Of a DNA stretch of 64,000 nt, positions 46,260 to 57,352 are shown piece after piece (the first letter of the stretch is position 1; the number at the start of each line of letters is the position of its first letter). This stretch comes from Selaginella moellendorffii (lineage: Eukaryota; Streptophyta; Lycopodiopsida; Selaginellales; Selaginellaceae). Made by a program: the position numbers and the translations under genes. The stretch is from contig NW_003314268.1 of assembly GCF_000143415.4 (NCBI RefSeq), positions 2,491,972 through 2,555,971 of the forward strand, given 5' to 3'. Under the pieces are notes generated by a model, which was not told the origin of the DNA, ran no database searches, and was given only the letters and a program-made list of their open reading frames with translations.

Positions 46260-46764
46260 TCACACAACTACAGGTATGGGCCGTTGCTGTCATTTTGAAG
46301 ACCAAAAATATATAAATATCTTTCTTACAAGAGCTGTCGTGTTGTTACAGCCAAATTCTGCTCCAGGGTGCTATTTCTCTCAGCTGTCGTTTTTCTCCAT
46401 TCTTCTCTTCCGTGAAGAGCATACAGACAGTCCAGAAGATTGCTGACGTTTTGCGGTGAGTAGAACAGTGAACAGTATCCTACTACCAGATGTGCATTAA
46501 ATTCGACACACTTTCTACACAACTTTCGTTCGCACGTCTCTACTTGCTTGTTGTCGCAGTGTTTCGATTGAAGCTCGCATCCTGCAAAATTATTACACAT
46601 AAGAAGAGCTTCATTCGTGCGAAGAAAGACTTACGATGTTCCAAGTTCTTGAAAAACTTCTCCGCCTCGCGTAAGTCCTCTATGATCGTCTCTGCTTTTC
46701 TAATATCTTCGTGTGTTGGTGTTATTTAATAGTGCGCGTCCTTGCTCTTCCTTGCCGACGGAGT
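46260..46764. other. convergent 3' flanks of GT31 (+) and the LRR kinase (-)
   Basis: About 500 bp of AT-rich sequence holding both 3' UTRs. The open frames here show no family features. Confidence 0.5.
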
Positions 46765-49700
46765 TTATTCTCTTCCACTGGAGTCTTCGAGGTACTCTCC
46801 ACTAAATCTTTGGTCTTGGACTTGGACTGCATATTGGAGGTTCCACAGGACGTCTTCCATCGAGGGCCTGGCGGTGAGGTCACTCGACAGGCACTTTGCA
46901 GCAATCTCCAACACCGTCGACAGAGAATCCTCGGAACAAGTTCCCGAGATCGCCGAGTCCACCATCTCCGTCCGAAACACACTGTCCGTCAGCATCATCT
47001 CCTGGAAAAGAAGCAAGATCTAAGTCCTCCAGATAGAAAACGAGGAGGAGGAACTTACGAGCTCTTGGACTTTGGGTTTCATGGCCATGGGATTGTCTAC
47101 GGTTGGTGGTCTCCCGAGAACAATCTCGAGTAATATAAGTCCAAAGTTATACACATCTCTCTTGTCCGTGGCCAGCTTCCTGGAAAGAAAAAAAGAAAAG
47201 AAAGAGTGAGAGAGAAGAAAAGAATGGAAACTTTCCCCCATACCTGTTACTGTGATCCAAATCGATGTATGTGACAGCGTTGTGTGTGAAAACATGCTGC
47301 AATCAATCCACAAAGTTGGTATAATCACAAGAACTTTGGAAGAATTACTTACGTCGGATCCATACGACTGGTACGACTCGCTCTCGGGATGCCTGGCTAA
47401 TCCAAAATCGCTCACTTTTCCTACAAAATTGTGATCCAGCAAAACGTTCGTGACCCTCACGTCGTTGTTGAAAATCCCCGGCACGACGCCCGTGTGAAGG
47501 TAGTGTATCCCCCGGCCGGCGCCGAGAGCCGCGACCAGCCGGTTTTGCCACGTTAAAGACTCCTTCAATTTTCGCTCTGGACGATCCACCAAGAGTGAGT
47601 ACTGGAAAGTTTGCTAGACCTCGCTAGAGGAAAAGATGGAACTAGGAAAGGAAACTTTGCCAGAGAAATGATGGAATTTAGAAGAGAAAACTTTGCTATA
47701 GGAAGGATGGAACTTTGGAAGAGGAAACTTTTGCTAGAGAAACGATGGAACTTTTGGAAGAGGAAGGTAAAAATGGCACAAGAGTTTAGGACTTACTGAA
47801 GAGATGGCTGCGAAGAGTGCCATTATCGATGAACTCGGAGACGAGGTAGAGCCGCCGGTGCTGGGGTCCATCCTTCTCTCGCTCGAGGCAGTAGCCAAAG
47901 AGACTGACCAAGTGCCTGTGTCGGATCCTCGACAGGAACTCCAAATGTGCCTTGAGCTGCTTCATCTCCTGCCTCGAATCGATAACCAGGCATTTGATCG
48001 CGACCAGCGTTCCATCGTCAAGCTTTCCTCTGAACACCTGCGAGGAAAAGTCCGGCTTTTTAGTCCTGGAAAACTATGATCGAGAACTTTGTTCCTACCT
48101 TTCCATACTCGCCCTCTCCAATGAGTAAACCTTGGCTGAATCGACTCGTGGCCTCTTCCAGCTCCAGCAGCGAGAAAACCCGACACTGGTTTGGTCCGGT
48201 TGCTCCGACAGTCCCGGATTGAGCCAAGTATCCTGCAAAACTCAGACAAAAACACTCAAGAACAATGAATGGAAAGCACAAGCTAAAAGAACTTACTCGT
48301 GCTATGGAGGAGCTCCAAGGGAACTCCCACCGAGGCCGTATCAGCACACGAGTTGTTCGCACAAGTAGCAGCCGCATGCTTGAGCTTGAGCTTCCCTCTC
48401 TTGGAGAAGCGCAGGAGTATCACCAGCAGTAAAGCCATGGCAGCACCCACGGCCATGACTCCGCCGGCGATCCCAGCTACAACGCCACCTTTCCACCGCC
48501 GCTTGGATCCACCAGAAGAAGAGCCCGGTCCCCCACTTCCACCATCGCCAGAGCTTCCGCCACCTCCACTCCCACCACCACTTCCAACCGGTATCATCCT
48601 CTGCGCCTTGAGACAATACTCTTGCGGCTGCTGCTGCTGGAGCTGGATCTCCTGCCCGGAGAAGCAGTTCTCCTCGACATGCAACGTGATCCTCCCGGAC
48701 CGCAGCTCCGCGGGGACCTCCCCCATCAAAAGATTCGTGGAGATGTCCACGTATCGCAGCCCGCTCGCCAGCGTCACAGCACTGGGAAGAGTCCCGGACA
48801 GCCGGTTGTGATCCAGCACCAGCGTCTCCAAACTTTGCAGCGAGAAGATCCATCCCGGCAGCGCCCCCGGGATGGAGTTGAGCGAGAGGTTGAGGAGCTT
48901 GAGCTGGGAGAGGCCGCGCAGGCTGTCCGGGATGGAGTCGGAGAAGCGGTTCCTCTCGAGGTTGGCGGAGACGAGGCCCTGGCCGAGGCCCGGGAAGGAG
49001 GGGCCGAGCTGGTTCCCGGCCAAGTTGAGAGTGCGCAGGCTCGCCACCCGGCTCAAGTTTGGTACCACGCCGGCCAAAAAGTTGTCCGAGATGGAGATGG
49101 TCTCCGCCACCCTCATGTTGGAGATGGAGTCCGGGAGCGCGCCGAAGAGCAAGTTGTGGTCCATGTCGAGCGTCTTGAGGCTGGCGAAGAGGGAGATTTG
49201 CGAAGGGATGGTGCCGGCGATCTGGTTGTGCGAGAGCTGGAGGGTGTCGAGGTTGGGGAGGACATTGAGCGCGGTGGGGAAGGTCCCGCGGAGGATGTTG
49301 TTGTCGAGGGCGAGCGACTGGAGGCTGCCGAGGGAGGAGAAGCGGTCGGGGATGGAGCCGGAGAGGAAGTTGGAGCTGAGGTTGAGGAGCTCGAGCGAGC
49401 GGAGGTGGTCGAGGCTGGCGGGGACGAGGCCCCAGATGCCGAGGGAGACGAGCGTGAGCGTGCGGAGGTCGGGGAACTTGACGAGCGTGTTGGCCAGAGT
49501 GATGATCGAGAAGTCGTCCGGGAGGCGGACCTGTGGAAATGCATGGGAAACTTGTTTAGTGGTGACCAAAGTTTCGTTTTTGATCGAGAAGAACGAGAGA
49601 GTTTTGTGACAAACAAGTGAGTAAAAGTTTACGTGAGAAGCAAAGCAAATCAATGATCAGGAAGAACATCTAGATCGAGAAGAGACAAAGTGAGAGTTTT

Positions 49701-50657
49701 GTGAAAAACAAGCCAGAAGGAAGTTCCCATACGAGTTCTTACGTAGCAAATCAATGATCAGGAAAACATCATCGTCATTCGAGTATGAGAAACAAACCAC
49801 AGTCGATCGAGTGGACACATGCAAGAAAAAACACAATTTGAGAGTGGACTCTTTCAAAGATCTCTTCGCAGAGTTGCACGCAAGCTCGTGGAAAAAACAA
49901 TAGATAAAATCGAACCGCATACGTAAAAGAACGATCATGAATCCGAAAGAAAGAAATATCAATCCACTAAAACATGGTCCGCAAAAGAAATTCACGGAGA
50001 AGATCACCGATCAAGTGAAAATCCTACCTTTGAACGGAGGAACGAGAAAAGAAAAAAGATATCACCATCAAGAGGCAGGTCATCATCCGCCATTCATGAA
50101 GAAAAAGATGAAAGAGATCACATCATCAAACCATCATCACCACCATCATAGGCAAAGAACACAAACCAAGGCAAGCCAAATCACTACTAGCAAGGAAAAC
50201 TAAGCAAGAAATCCATCCAAGAACACAAGGACGAGAAGGAGAAGAAGAAGAAGAAGAAGAAGATCGGGGTTTTGAATCGGCCCACCTGTGATTCCGTGTA
50301 GTTGGCCGACTCCTTTTGCTCCACCGTGATTGGAAGCTTGTCACCCACAATCTGGAGCAAGATCACGGTCTGGGTGCCCGACTGATCCGCGTAGGCGCAC
50401 GAGACGTTGAGCATCGGCGATGACGGCAGCGAGCAAAACGACGTGTTGACGCTCCACCCGCCCAGCGCCGATGGATCCCCCAGGAGCTTCTGGAGGCGCA
50501 GCAAGCTCTGGGTCTGGGATCCTGGCAATGCCGCTCGCCCAAGAACCGCCCAGAGGACGAGGAGCTCAATCACTGCCGCGACGAGCATTTTGGGAGCCCG
50601 CCGCGCGCGATGGCGGTGATCCAGGCTACGAGATCTCGGCGTCATCGCCGCCCCCAT
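46765..50657 (-). CDS. LRR receptor-like protein kinase, probably inactive (LRR-VI type)
   Basis: Plasma-membrane receptor-like protein. Exon 1 (50657-50286) has a signal peptide after a basic N-terminus (VAAVIELLVLWAVLG) and a cap with two Cys. After a 753-bp intron, exon 2 (49532-48297) encodes about ten leucine-rich repeats (for example LRSLELLNLSSNFLSGSIP), a Gly/Ser-rich juxtamembrane stretch and a transmembrane helix (GVMAVGAAMALLLVILL). The remaining exons encode the kinase: glycine loop IGEGEYGKV, VAIKCL with the Lys, and DFGLA. The catalytic-loop His-Arg-Asp is Asn-Asn-Asp and the following Lys is Arg (NNDVRVTN). That fits the plant clade annotated as probable inactive LRR kinases. 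TAA is at 46765-46767. Intron 1 contains CATCAT/CACCAT and GAA microsatellites. Confidence 0.87.
50240..50263. repeat. (GAA)n microsatellite in intron 1 of the LRR kinase
   Basis: About eight GAA triplets. A nearby CAT/CAC-rich tract lies at about 50120-50150. Confidence 0.85.
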
Positions 50658-51289
50658 CGCGAGCCCAGGGATCGCGACTCCGCTGTGGAGGAGCCATGAT
50701 TCCTCTTCTCAGCCCATCTCCATTCCCCTATTCTATCAATGCCGCATCCCCTGCTGCTCGATCGGATCCATTGCCTACCTGCGCCGCCCAATCGCGCTCG
50801 AGGGTTCATCGATCCGGCGGCGCTGCGATGTGGGTCGCGCCCGGATTGCGCGTCGCCCGCGACCCACTTGGAGGAATCGCTCACTCTCTTCTTGTCCTCC
50901 TCTCCCTCTCTATAAAGCGACGAGGAGAGGGGCCAAGCAACACTGGCTTGGAATCGATATGCCAACAAACAAACAATGCTGCTGCACGGGCGAGGCTTTG
51001 ACAATGACACTGAGCAAAAAATCGAGGAGCAAAAAAGCTCCCCTCTCTCGACCGAAAAATGGGCAAATGGAGAGATTTTCCCCCTTTTCCCAGGGGTAAC
51101 AAAAATCTTCTCTTCCGTGTGAGAAGAAGGATCCAGGCAAAAACCTGGCACGCACGGCGGTAAGTGGAATTATTTTACCGCGCGTTAACATCTCTTGTTC
51201 TTGTGGCTTGTCATACCGTACAAGGCCTTTTCGATTTGAAAGGATCCTTTGTTCCGTAGCGGCGTGATTTTTTTTTTTTTTTCTTTCTT
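50658..51289. other. upstream region of the LRR kinase, no gene seen
   Basis: CT-rich on the plus strand and likely promoter and 5' UTR of the minus-strand kinase. Open frames here lack family features. Confidence 0.45.
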
Positions 51290-52614
51290 TCGTTTAATCA
51301 GCTCGCGGATGGCCAATCTTGACCTTTGGAATATTTGGTACAAAGTTTGGCAAGCTGTCTGTGAGCGTCGGTGACGAACATAGACAAAATTGTCAATACG
51401 GATGCCCTGTAAATCGGCCAAACTCTGGTGGCTTTGAAACCAAAAGAAACTACCTTTCCTTTCTTCTGGTTTTTCTTCCTTTCCATCGTTTGTTGGCAAG
51501 CTCAAGTAGTTTGGCATTTAGATCTGGAGAGAAAACATCATAAGCTCCATAACTTTCACAATGGCGATGCTTGCTAATTGCAATCATAACATGTTACCCA
51601 CAGTCGTTCGATGGAGACTCGAGAACTGAACGTCTCGCATCGCATCACAGCTTTTCATTATCATACCCCACATCGCTGTTCCACTCCATGTAAGAACAAC
51701 GTACGGTTGATTATATTAGAGTCCAAGTAAAGGAGATAAAATAAGTGAGATCACACTTACCGAGCCATCTCCATATCGTATGATCTTCTCCGGTATGATT
51801 TGCAGAGTAGGATTTCTTCGGACATCCAGAAGACAACCGGCAAACATCACTGTAGCCTCCTCCATTGCCTCCAAACTGCGGGATAAAGAGAAAACGAAAA
51901 CGTTTGAGAACGGCTCAAGCAAAGCTCAGCGCGTCAGGCCCAAAAGAAGGACAGGAAGGCATAAAACTATGTACAAATCGCGACTTCTTACCTCGCAGCC
52001 CGACGAAAGTGGCTTTGTTTACATAGGTAGACCACCACCACGAACGGGAATCTGCATCAAAGTACTGCCTCGCGATAGCAGCTTTACTTTTTTTTTGTTT
52101 GTGTGTGTTGTGATGCACCACTCACCAGCAAAGCCAGTCCACTCTCGAGCATCCAACTGACGTACTCATGACGAATCCAGTCCATCCCGAAGCTTTCATC
52201 TGTTCATTCGCTTTAAGTATCGGGTACACAAACAAACAGCTTACCTGTAAAGCACGACAATGCGAGTTTTAGAAGGACCTGCGAGGAAAAGCTAGAAAAT
52301 TTACCTGATACAGATGCAAGCCCGGTTCAGCAAAGATGTTGACGTCGGAGAAACTCTACGCTCCAACTGGAAGGGAAAAAGAATAAACTCGTTGCTTGTT
52401 TGATCCATTGTCGCCTCCTGCAAGCATGAGCTCGTGTGTCAGGACAGGCAATCTTTCTGGGAGTATAAAACAAACGTAGGGATCTTGGGGAAAATTCATG
52501 GCTAACGACAAACTCAAAGGTGGCTAAGATGCCTGGAGCGCTTGGACTGTAATCACAATGCATGGCATAAACAGACACTATGCAGCAGATATTCAAGTCT
52601 AGGAATCGTACCAT
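51290..52614 (-). CDS. unresolved multi-exon gene, product not recognised
   Basis: Several minus-strand segments look exonic, but I could not join them in one frame with confidence. In order: NIFAEPGLHLYQ (about 52345-52310), VLLKLALSCFT (about 52280-52248), DESFGMDWIRHEYVSWMLES ending GLALL (about 52205-52130), a segment at 52045-51990 read either as FVVVVYLCKQSHFRRAA or as DADSRSWWWSTYVNK, then LEAMEEATVMFAGCLLDVRR and PTLQIIPEKIIRYGDGS (51890-51765). A possible last exon is VWPIYRASVLTILSMFVTDA and KLCTKYSKGQDWPSAS (about 51425-51298). Junctions have GT-AG bases, but one phase does not match and one apparent intron is only 26 nt. The gene could be real with exons misjudged here, or decaying. 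No family assigned. Confidence 0.4.
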
Positions 52615-52801
52615 CCAACGGCTCCCTTATCACTGGTAGAATGTTTCTCGCTTTTCAAGTTAACCTGGAAGGAACAAGTTAATGTGGTCAAGGACCAAAG
52701 CGCTAGCCCAGTCGCCGGGGGAAGGAAGGAACGCTTCGAGAGGCAAAACAAGTTTACATGGGAATAAGAAACGAAACTTAACTCTACGCAGGCAAAGAGT
52801 T

Positions 52802-53791
52802 TCAAATCTTCAGATGGTCTCCCGGGGAGAAAAAGTCGACAGTGCTTTCGGCCACTCTGAAGTGTCTCCGGACGTTCGCTTGCTCGGTCGAGAAAACATC
52901 TCGATACTCCACGGTAATCTGCAAAGCACACGCACTGGATCATGAAACTTCCTTCCCTACACGAAATGAAAAGAAAAGAAAGCGAGAGAGACCTGGCCAT
53001 GAACGTCGGATGAATGCCCGGTGCTTAAAGGCTCCACGCGAACTGTGACGTTGGAACTATGCTCCAGCTCCAGCACGAATGCCAACGATTCATCCTCGGC
53101 ATAGATGTCCTCGTGTAGCAACATCACGATGGAACATCCCTGAAAGAACGAGAGAGAAAAGAAGAAAGGTAATGCCTACAATTGCACGGAAAAAGAACCT
53201 TTTGCTTTCCACACGCTAGTGCTCGACAGTAATGTAGAAAATCTAGAACGCGATTTCTGGAACCTTGGACGATCACTTCCAGCAGAGCTACATCATCGAT
53301 GAAAATGTATATCATGCCCGATGTATGTTTGACAGCTTCCTTGATCCGTTTGAACAGCAAGAAAAGAGGATTCTCGCCATCTTGCGCTGAAGGAATCAAA
53401 AGAGATAAAATGGAAGACTGACAAAATAAAACTATAAGAACTTACGAGCTGTGCAAGAGTACTTCCAAGTGCCAGGATCAGAGAATAGATCGATAAACGC
53501 TAACTGGCCCTTCTCCATACATGAAATGAGATTACATCCCTGTAACGAACCATTCGCAAAGAAATCTCTACATTTCCCAAGAAAACCTACTTGTTTCCTT
53601 GCAATCCTCGCGTAGTGAGGAAATGGAGCACCGAGCGCCACAAAAACCACTCTGGATCCATCGCTAGAAGCAGCCGCTCGGGCAACAAGAGCCTTCAGGA
53701 GCCAGTGGAGTACAAATCCACCAGACGCAGCGACACTGTCCTTGATCAGCACCCCACCGGCGCCATGCTCGACAATCCCTTCGAGCACCAT
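52802..53791 (-). CDS. ELP6: Elongator complex protein 6
   Basis: Subunit of the ELP4-ELP5-ELP6 RecA-like ring of Elongator, needed for wobble-uridine (cm5U34-type) tRNA modification. ATG 53791 gives MVLEGIVEHGAGGVLIKDSV, then the conserved GGFVLHWLLKAL and VVFVALGAPFPHYARI. Later exons read GCNLISCMEKGQLAFIDLF, IYIFIDDVALLEVIVQGSRN, VLDFLHYCRAL, IVMLLHEDIY and EPLSTGHSSDVHGQ, ending VDFFSPGDHLKI with TGA 52802-52804. As in known ELP6 proteins there is no Walker A motif, so it is a RecA fold without its own catalytic P-loop. Introns are 40-70 nt. The start codon lies 263 bp from that of the first GDSL gene on the other strand. Confidence 0.88.
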
Positions 53792-54054
53792 CCGCGATAA
53801 ACCCTAAACCTAGCACCATCCAACGCCCCTGTTTGAATTACTCCATCCGACGGCTCATAAGAGCCCGCGCAACAATCTTCGAAAAGTTTCTACACCAAGC
53901 TATCTTTCTTCCACGTGTGGTGTGCTGCTGTTTGGTAAATCGCCAAGAAATCTGATATGGTTTTGGGAATTGCGTGGACGTCTCGAATTGAGCATAAAAC
54001 GCGAAGGCAGAGATCGATTTGGGCGAGAAATATATCAGAGTTAGTTTTTAAACG
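53792..54054. promoter_or_regulatory. shared upstream region of ELP6 (-) and GDSL gene 1 (+)
   Basis: 263 bp between divergent start codons. No specific motif is claimed; the assignment rests only on geometry. Confidence 0.4.
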
Positions 54055-55342
54055 ATGAAGAAGTATTTGTTTATGATTTTGCTCCTGGCCACCCATATCA
54101 TTGCGCAAAAGTTCCCGGCACTGATTATCTTTGGCGATTCAGTTGTGGATTATGGCAATAACAACAACTTCGCGATTCCTTTCACGATTGCAAGGGCAAA
54201 CCATTCACCGTATGGAAGGCTTATCAACAATGGGGTTCCCACGGGCCGATATGCGGATGGCTACACACTCCCAGACTTCATAGGTAGAGTTCTCAACTTT
54301 TAGATCTTGTTCTATGTTATAATCCTATGGATTTGTTTGTTCCTCAGCTTTGAGACAAGGTTATCAGCCTCCCTTGGCATATCTCGATCCAGCTTCGACA
54401 TGTACAAATCTTCTTCGAGGCTCAAACTTGGCGTCCGGAGGTGCCGCAATAATCGACACAAACTCTTTGATTCTCGTGAGACAATTGACAATGAATTTCA
54501 GTTTATCTTCGTCTAATGGCTTTATTTCTACTAGACACCGTACACCATGACTGTTCAGCTTGGTTGGCTCCAAACATACATCCAAACCCTCCAAAACTGT
54601 GTGGGAAACACCCAAGCCAACTCCATCATCTCCAAAGCACTCTACATCTTTAGCGTCGGATCCAACGATTTCTCCTACAAAGGCCTCAACCCGGCAGTCT
54701 CTGGCCTAAGCGACGCCCAGTACCGGCAGCTGCTCATAGACACGTACAGGAGCGAACTCCAGGTACATGAGTCTACAGTCCCCTGTGAACTCCGGGAGCA
54801 TTGTCTAATTCCGCATGAACTTCTCAGACTGCCTACAACCTTGGTGCTCGAAACTTCTTTGTGTTCTCTCTTGGTCCACTCGGCTGCACTCCAATCACCC
54901 TCACTCTCCAGTGCGGACCATATCCTTCAGCTTGCAGAAACAATTGCAACGAGACCACAAATCAGCTGGTTTACGCTTTCGATCTAGCGCTCCAGGCAAT
55001 GCTCCAGAATCTCCAGAGCACTCTGGCCGGTTCCACCTTCTACTACAGTCTTGCTGCTTATAACGTTACCTATGATGCTGTGAAAAACCCAGGAAAATAT
55101 GGTGGGCATTTGTCTGATGTTTCTGGTTGATTACTAAATCTTGCTTGTTGTGTGTAGGTTTGAGCGTGGTTGACAGAGGTTGCTGCGGCTTAGGCTACAC
55201 AGAGATTGGCGATGGATGCAACGTGTACTCTTTTGGGACGTGCTCGAATGCGTCACCTTATATTTTCTTTGACGCCATTCATCCGACGTCCAGCTTCACA
55301 CAGAAGCTGGCACCAGGAACATACACACTCCTAGGAATCTAA
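54055..55342 (+). CDS. GDSL esterase/lipase, tandem copy 1
   Basis: Secreted SGNH hydrolase of the plant GDSL family; natural substrates are usually unknown. Five exons. Exon 1 (54055-54283) has a signal peptide (YLFMILLLATHIIA) and block I with the nucleophile (IIFGDSVVDYGNNNNF). Exon 2 starts ALRQGYQPPLAYLDPASTC and includes LASGGAAI (block II Gly). Exon 3 has block III GSNDFSYKGLN. Exon 4 has NFFVFSLGPLGCTP. Exon 5 has VVDRGCCGLGYTE and block V with catalytic Asp and His (FFDAIHPTSSF), ending TAA 55340-55342. All catalytic residues are present. Length of about 350 residues is normal for the family. Confidence 0.9.
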
Positions 55343-55575
55343 CTACTGGACATGTAGTTTTGTCTTGTACTTTAAAAATAAGTATACTAGAATATTCTAG
55401 CATACATTAAAGAAATGATTAAATATAGCTAATTAAATAAAACTTCATAAAATTCTCTTCGGTCGTTTCTGCAATAATGTTTGGTAGCTTTGACTTCTTT
55501 GATATAAGTTGTACCATATACCTCTTGCTATACGAAGGAAACAAGCAGCTATACATTTAGCGGCCAAAGCCAAAC

Positions 55576-55715
55576 TTTCCGCACGCGGCACCCCCTTTCC
55601 TTCAAATATGGAGACCCCAAAGTCAACGCTTATCTTCCACCAATTTCTGTTTGGTAATCACCAAGTGATTATAGGTCCTATTAAACACCACAAAACTCAA
55701 CTAGCTGCAGCTGAA
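55576..55715 (+). promoter_or_regulatory. duplicated 5' flank of GDSL copies 2 and 3
   Basis: Shared with about 57217-57330: GCACGCGGCA, then CAAATATGGAGACCCCAAAG, then CCAATTTCTGTTTGGTAATC in the same order upstream of both start codons. The stretch upstream of copy 3 has a small deletion. Confidence 0.75.
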
Positions 55716-55739
55716 TCCTCAATCTAGCACTAGCAGAGA

Positions 55740-57034
55740 ATGAAGAAAGTTTTGAGCTATTTCGTTGCGCTTCTAGTGCTGTTTGCCGTGATCCAAACCT
55801 CCGCGCAAAAGTTCCCCGCCATTATAATCCTTGGCGATTCCATCGTCGACTACGGCAACAATAACAATTTCACAATCCCCTTCACCATCGCAAGAGCAAA
55901 TCACTCGCCATACGGGAGGCTCATCAACAATGGAGTTCCAACCGGCCGGTATGCTGATGGATACACACTTCCAGACTTTATAGGTATATCTCCACGATAT
56001 AATCTCGGTAGTATCAATAACAAACGTTTGCTTAGCCTTGAGACAGGGTTATCAGCCTCCCCTGGCTTACCTTGATCCAGCTTCAACATGTATAAATCTT
56101 GCTCGCGGTGCCAACTTAGCATCTGGAGGTGCCGGGATCATTGATTCAAATTCTTTGATTCTTGTAAGCACATATTTCTTATGTTTCATAATTTTAACTT
56201 GTGTATCTTCCTTGAATCACAGACACCGTACACCATGTCTGTTCAGCTGGGCTGGCTCCAAACTTACATCCAAAACCTCCGAAATTGTGTGGGAGGCACC
56301 CAGGCCAATTCGACCATCTCCAGGGCCCTCTTCATCTTTAGCGTTGGATCCAATGATTTCTCTTACAAGAATCTCAACCCGGCCGTCGCTGGCCTTAGCG
56401 ATGCGCAGTACCGGCAGCTGCTCGTAAACACGTACAGGAACCTGCTCCAGGTATATGTTTATGCGTACGGACGCGTGAACATTTTGTCTAATTTCGTACG
56501 CGTTTTTCTAGGCTGCCTACCAGCTTGGTGCTCGAAACTTCTTCGTGTTTGCTCTTGGGCCACTCGGCTGCACTCCAATCTCCATCACTCTCCAGTGTGG
56601 AGCATTTCCAAATTCATTTTGCAGAAGGAACTGTAACGAGGGCACGAATCAACTGGTGTACGCTTTCAATCTCGCGCTCCAGGCAATGATTCAGAATCTC
56701 CAAAGCACACTGGCCGGTTCAAAGTTCTACTTCACCGTTGATGCTTACAACGTTACCTATGATGCCGTGAAAAACCCTGCAAAATACGGTAAGTTGTTTC
56801 TAAAGGCAAAGTATCACACGACATTATCAACATCTTTGGTGGTTTCAAGGTTTGAGGGTAGTTGATAGAGGCTGCTGTGGATTTGGCTACACAGAGATTG
56901 GCGATGGATGCAATAGATTCTCGTTTGGGACGTGCTCCAATGCGTTGCCTTTCATTTTCTTCGATGCCATTCATCCAACGTCCAGCTTCACACAGAAGCT
57001 CGCACCAGGAACTTACACACTCCTGGGAATCTAA
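55740..57034 (+). CDS. GDSL esterase/lipase, tandem copy 2
   Basis: Same five-exon layout as copy 1 and very close to copy 3. Signal peptide (FVALLVLFAVIQTSA), block I IILGDSIVDYGNNNNF, block III GSNDFSYKNLN, NFFVFALGPLGCTP, and block V FFDAIHPTSSF are all intact. It ends TLLGI and TAA at 57032-57034. Exon 2 begins after TTAG with the same phase-1 junction (ALRQGYQPPLAYL). The 5' flank (about 55576-55715) is repeated before copy 3, so gene and promoter were duplicated together. Confidence 0.9.
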
Positions 57035-57352
57035 CTAGTGGACTTGCTAGAATATTTTAGCATACTGTATATTCATTAAATAAATATAGAAAAAAAATTA
57101 AATAAATAAAACTTTGCAAATTCTGCTAAAGGGATGTTTAAATTTGTGATATACCTTGCGACAGGAAGGAAACAAGCCACATTAAATTAAAAAAGACTTT
57201 TTAGCTGCTTTCGTGATTTCCGCACGCGGCATCAAATATGGAGACCCCAAAGTCAAGGCTTACCCACCAATTTCTGTTTGGTAATCACCAATGATTATAG
57301 ATCCTATTAATCACCAGAAAACTCATCACAACTCCTCTAGCACTAGCAGAGA

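Noticed and set aside
48622-49620. 332-codon plus-strand open frame
   Set aside because: It is antisense to the LRR exon. Regular leucine repeats on the minus strand create a long Glu/Val/Gly-rich mirror frame with no domain of its own.
52280-52305. 26-nt intron as a real micro-intron
   Set aside because: Shorter than plausible for spliceosomal introns here (others are 40 nt or more); more likely a misjudged exon boundary.
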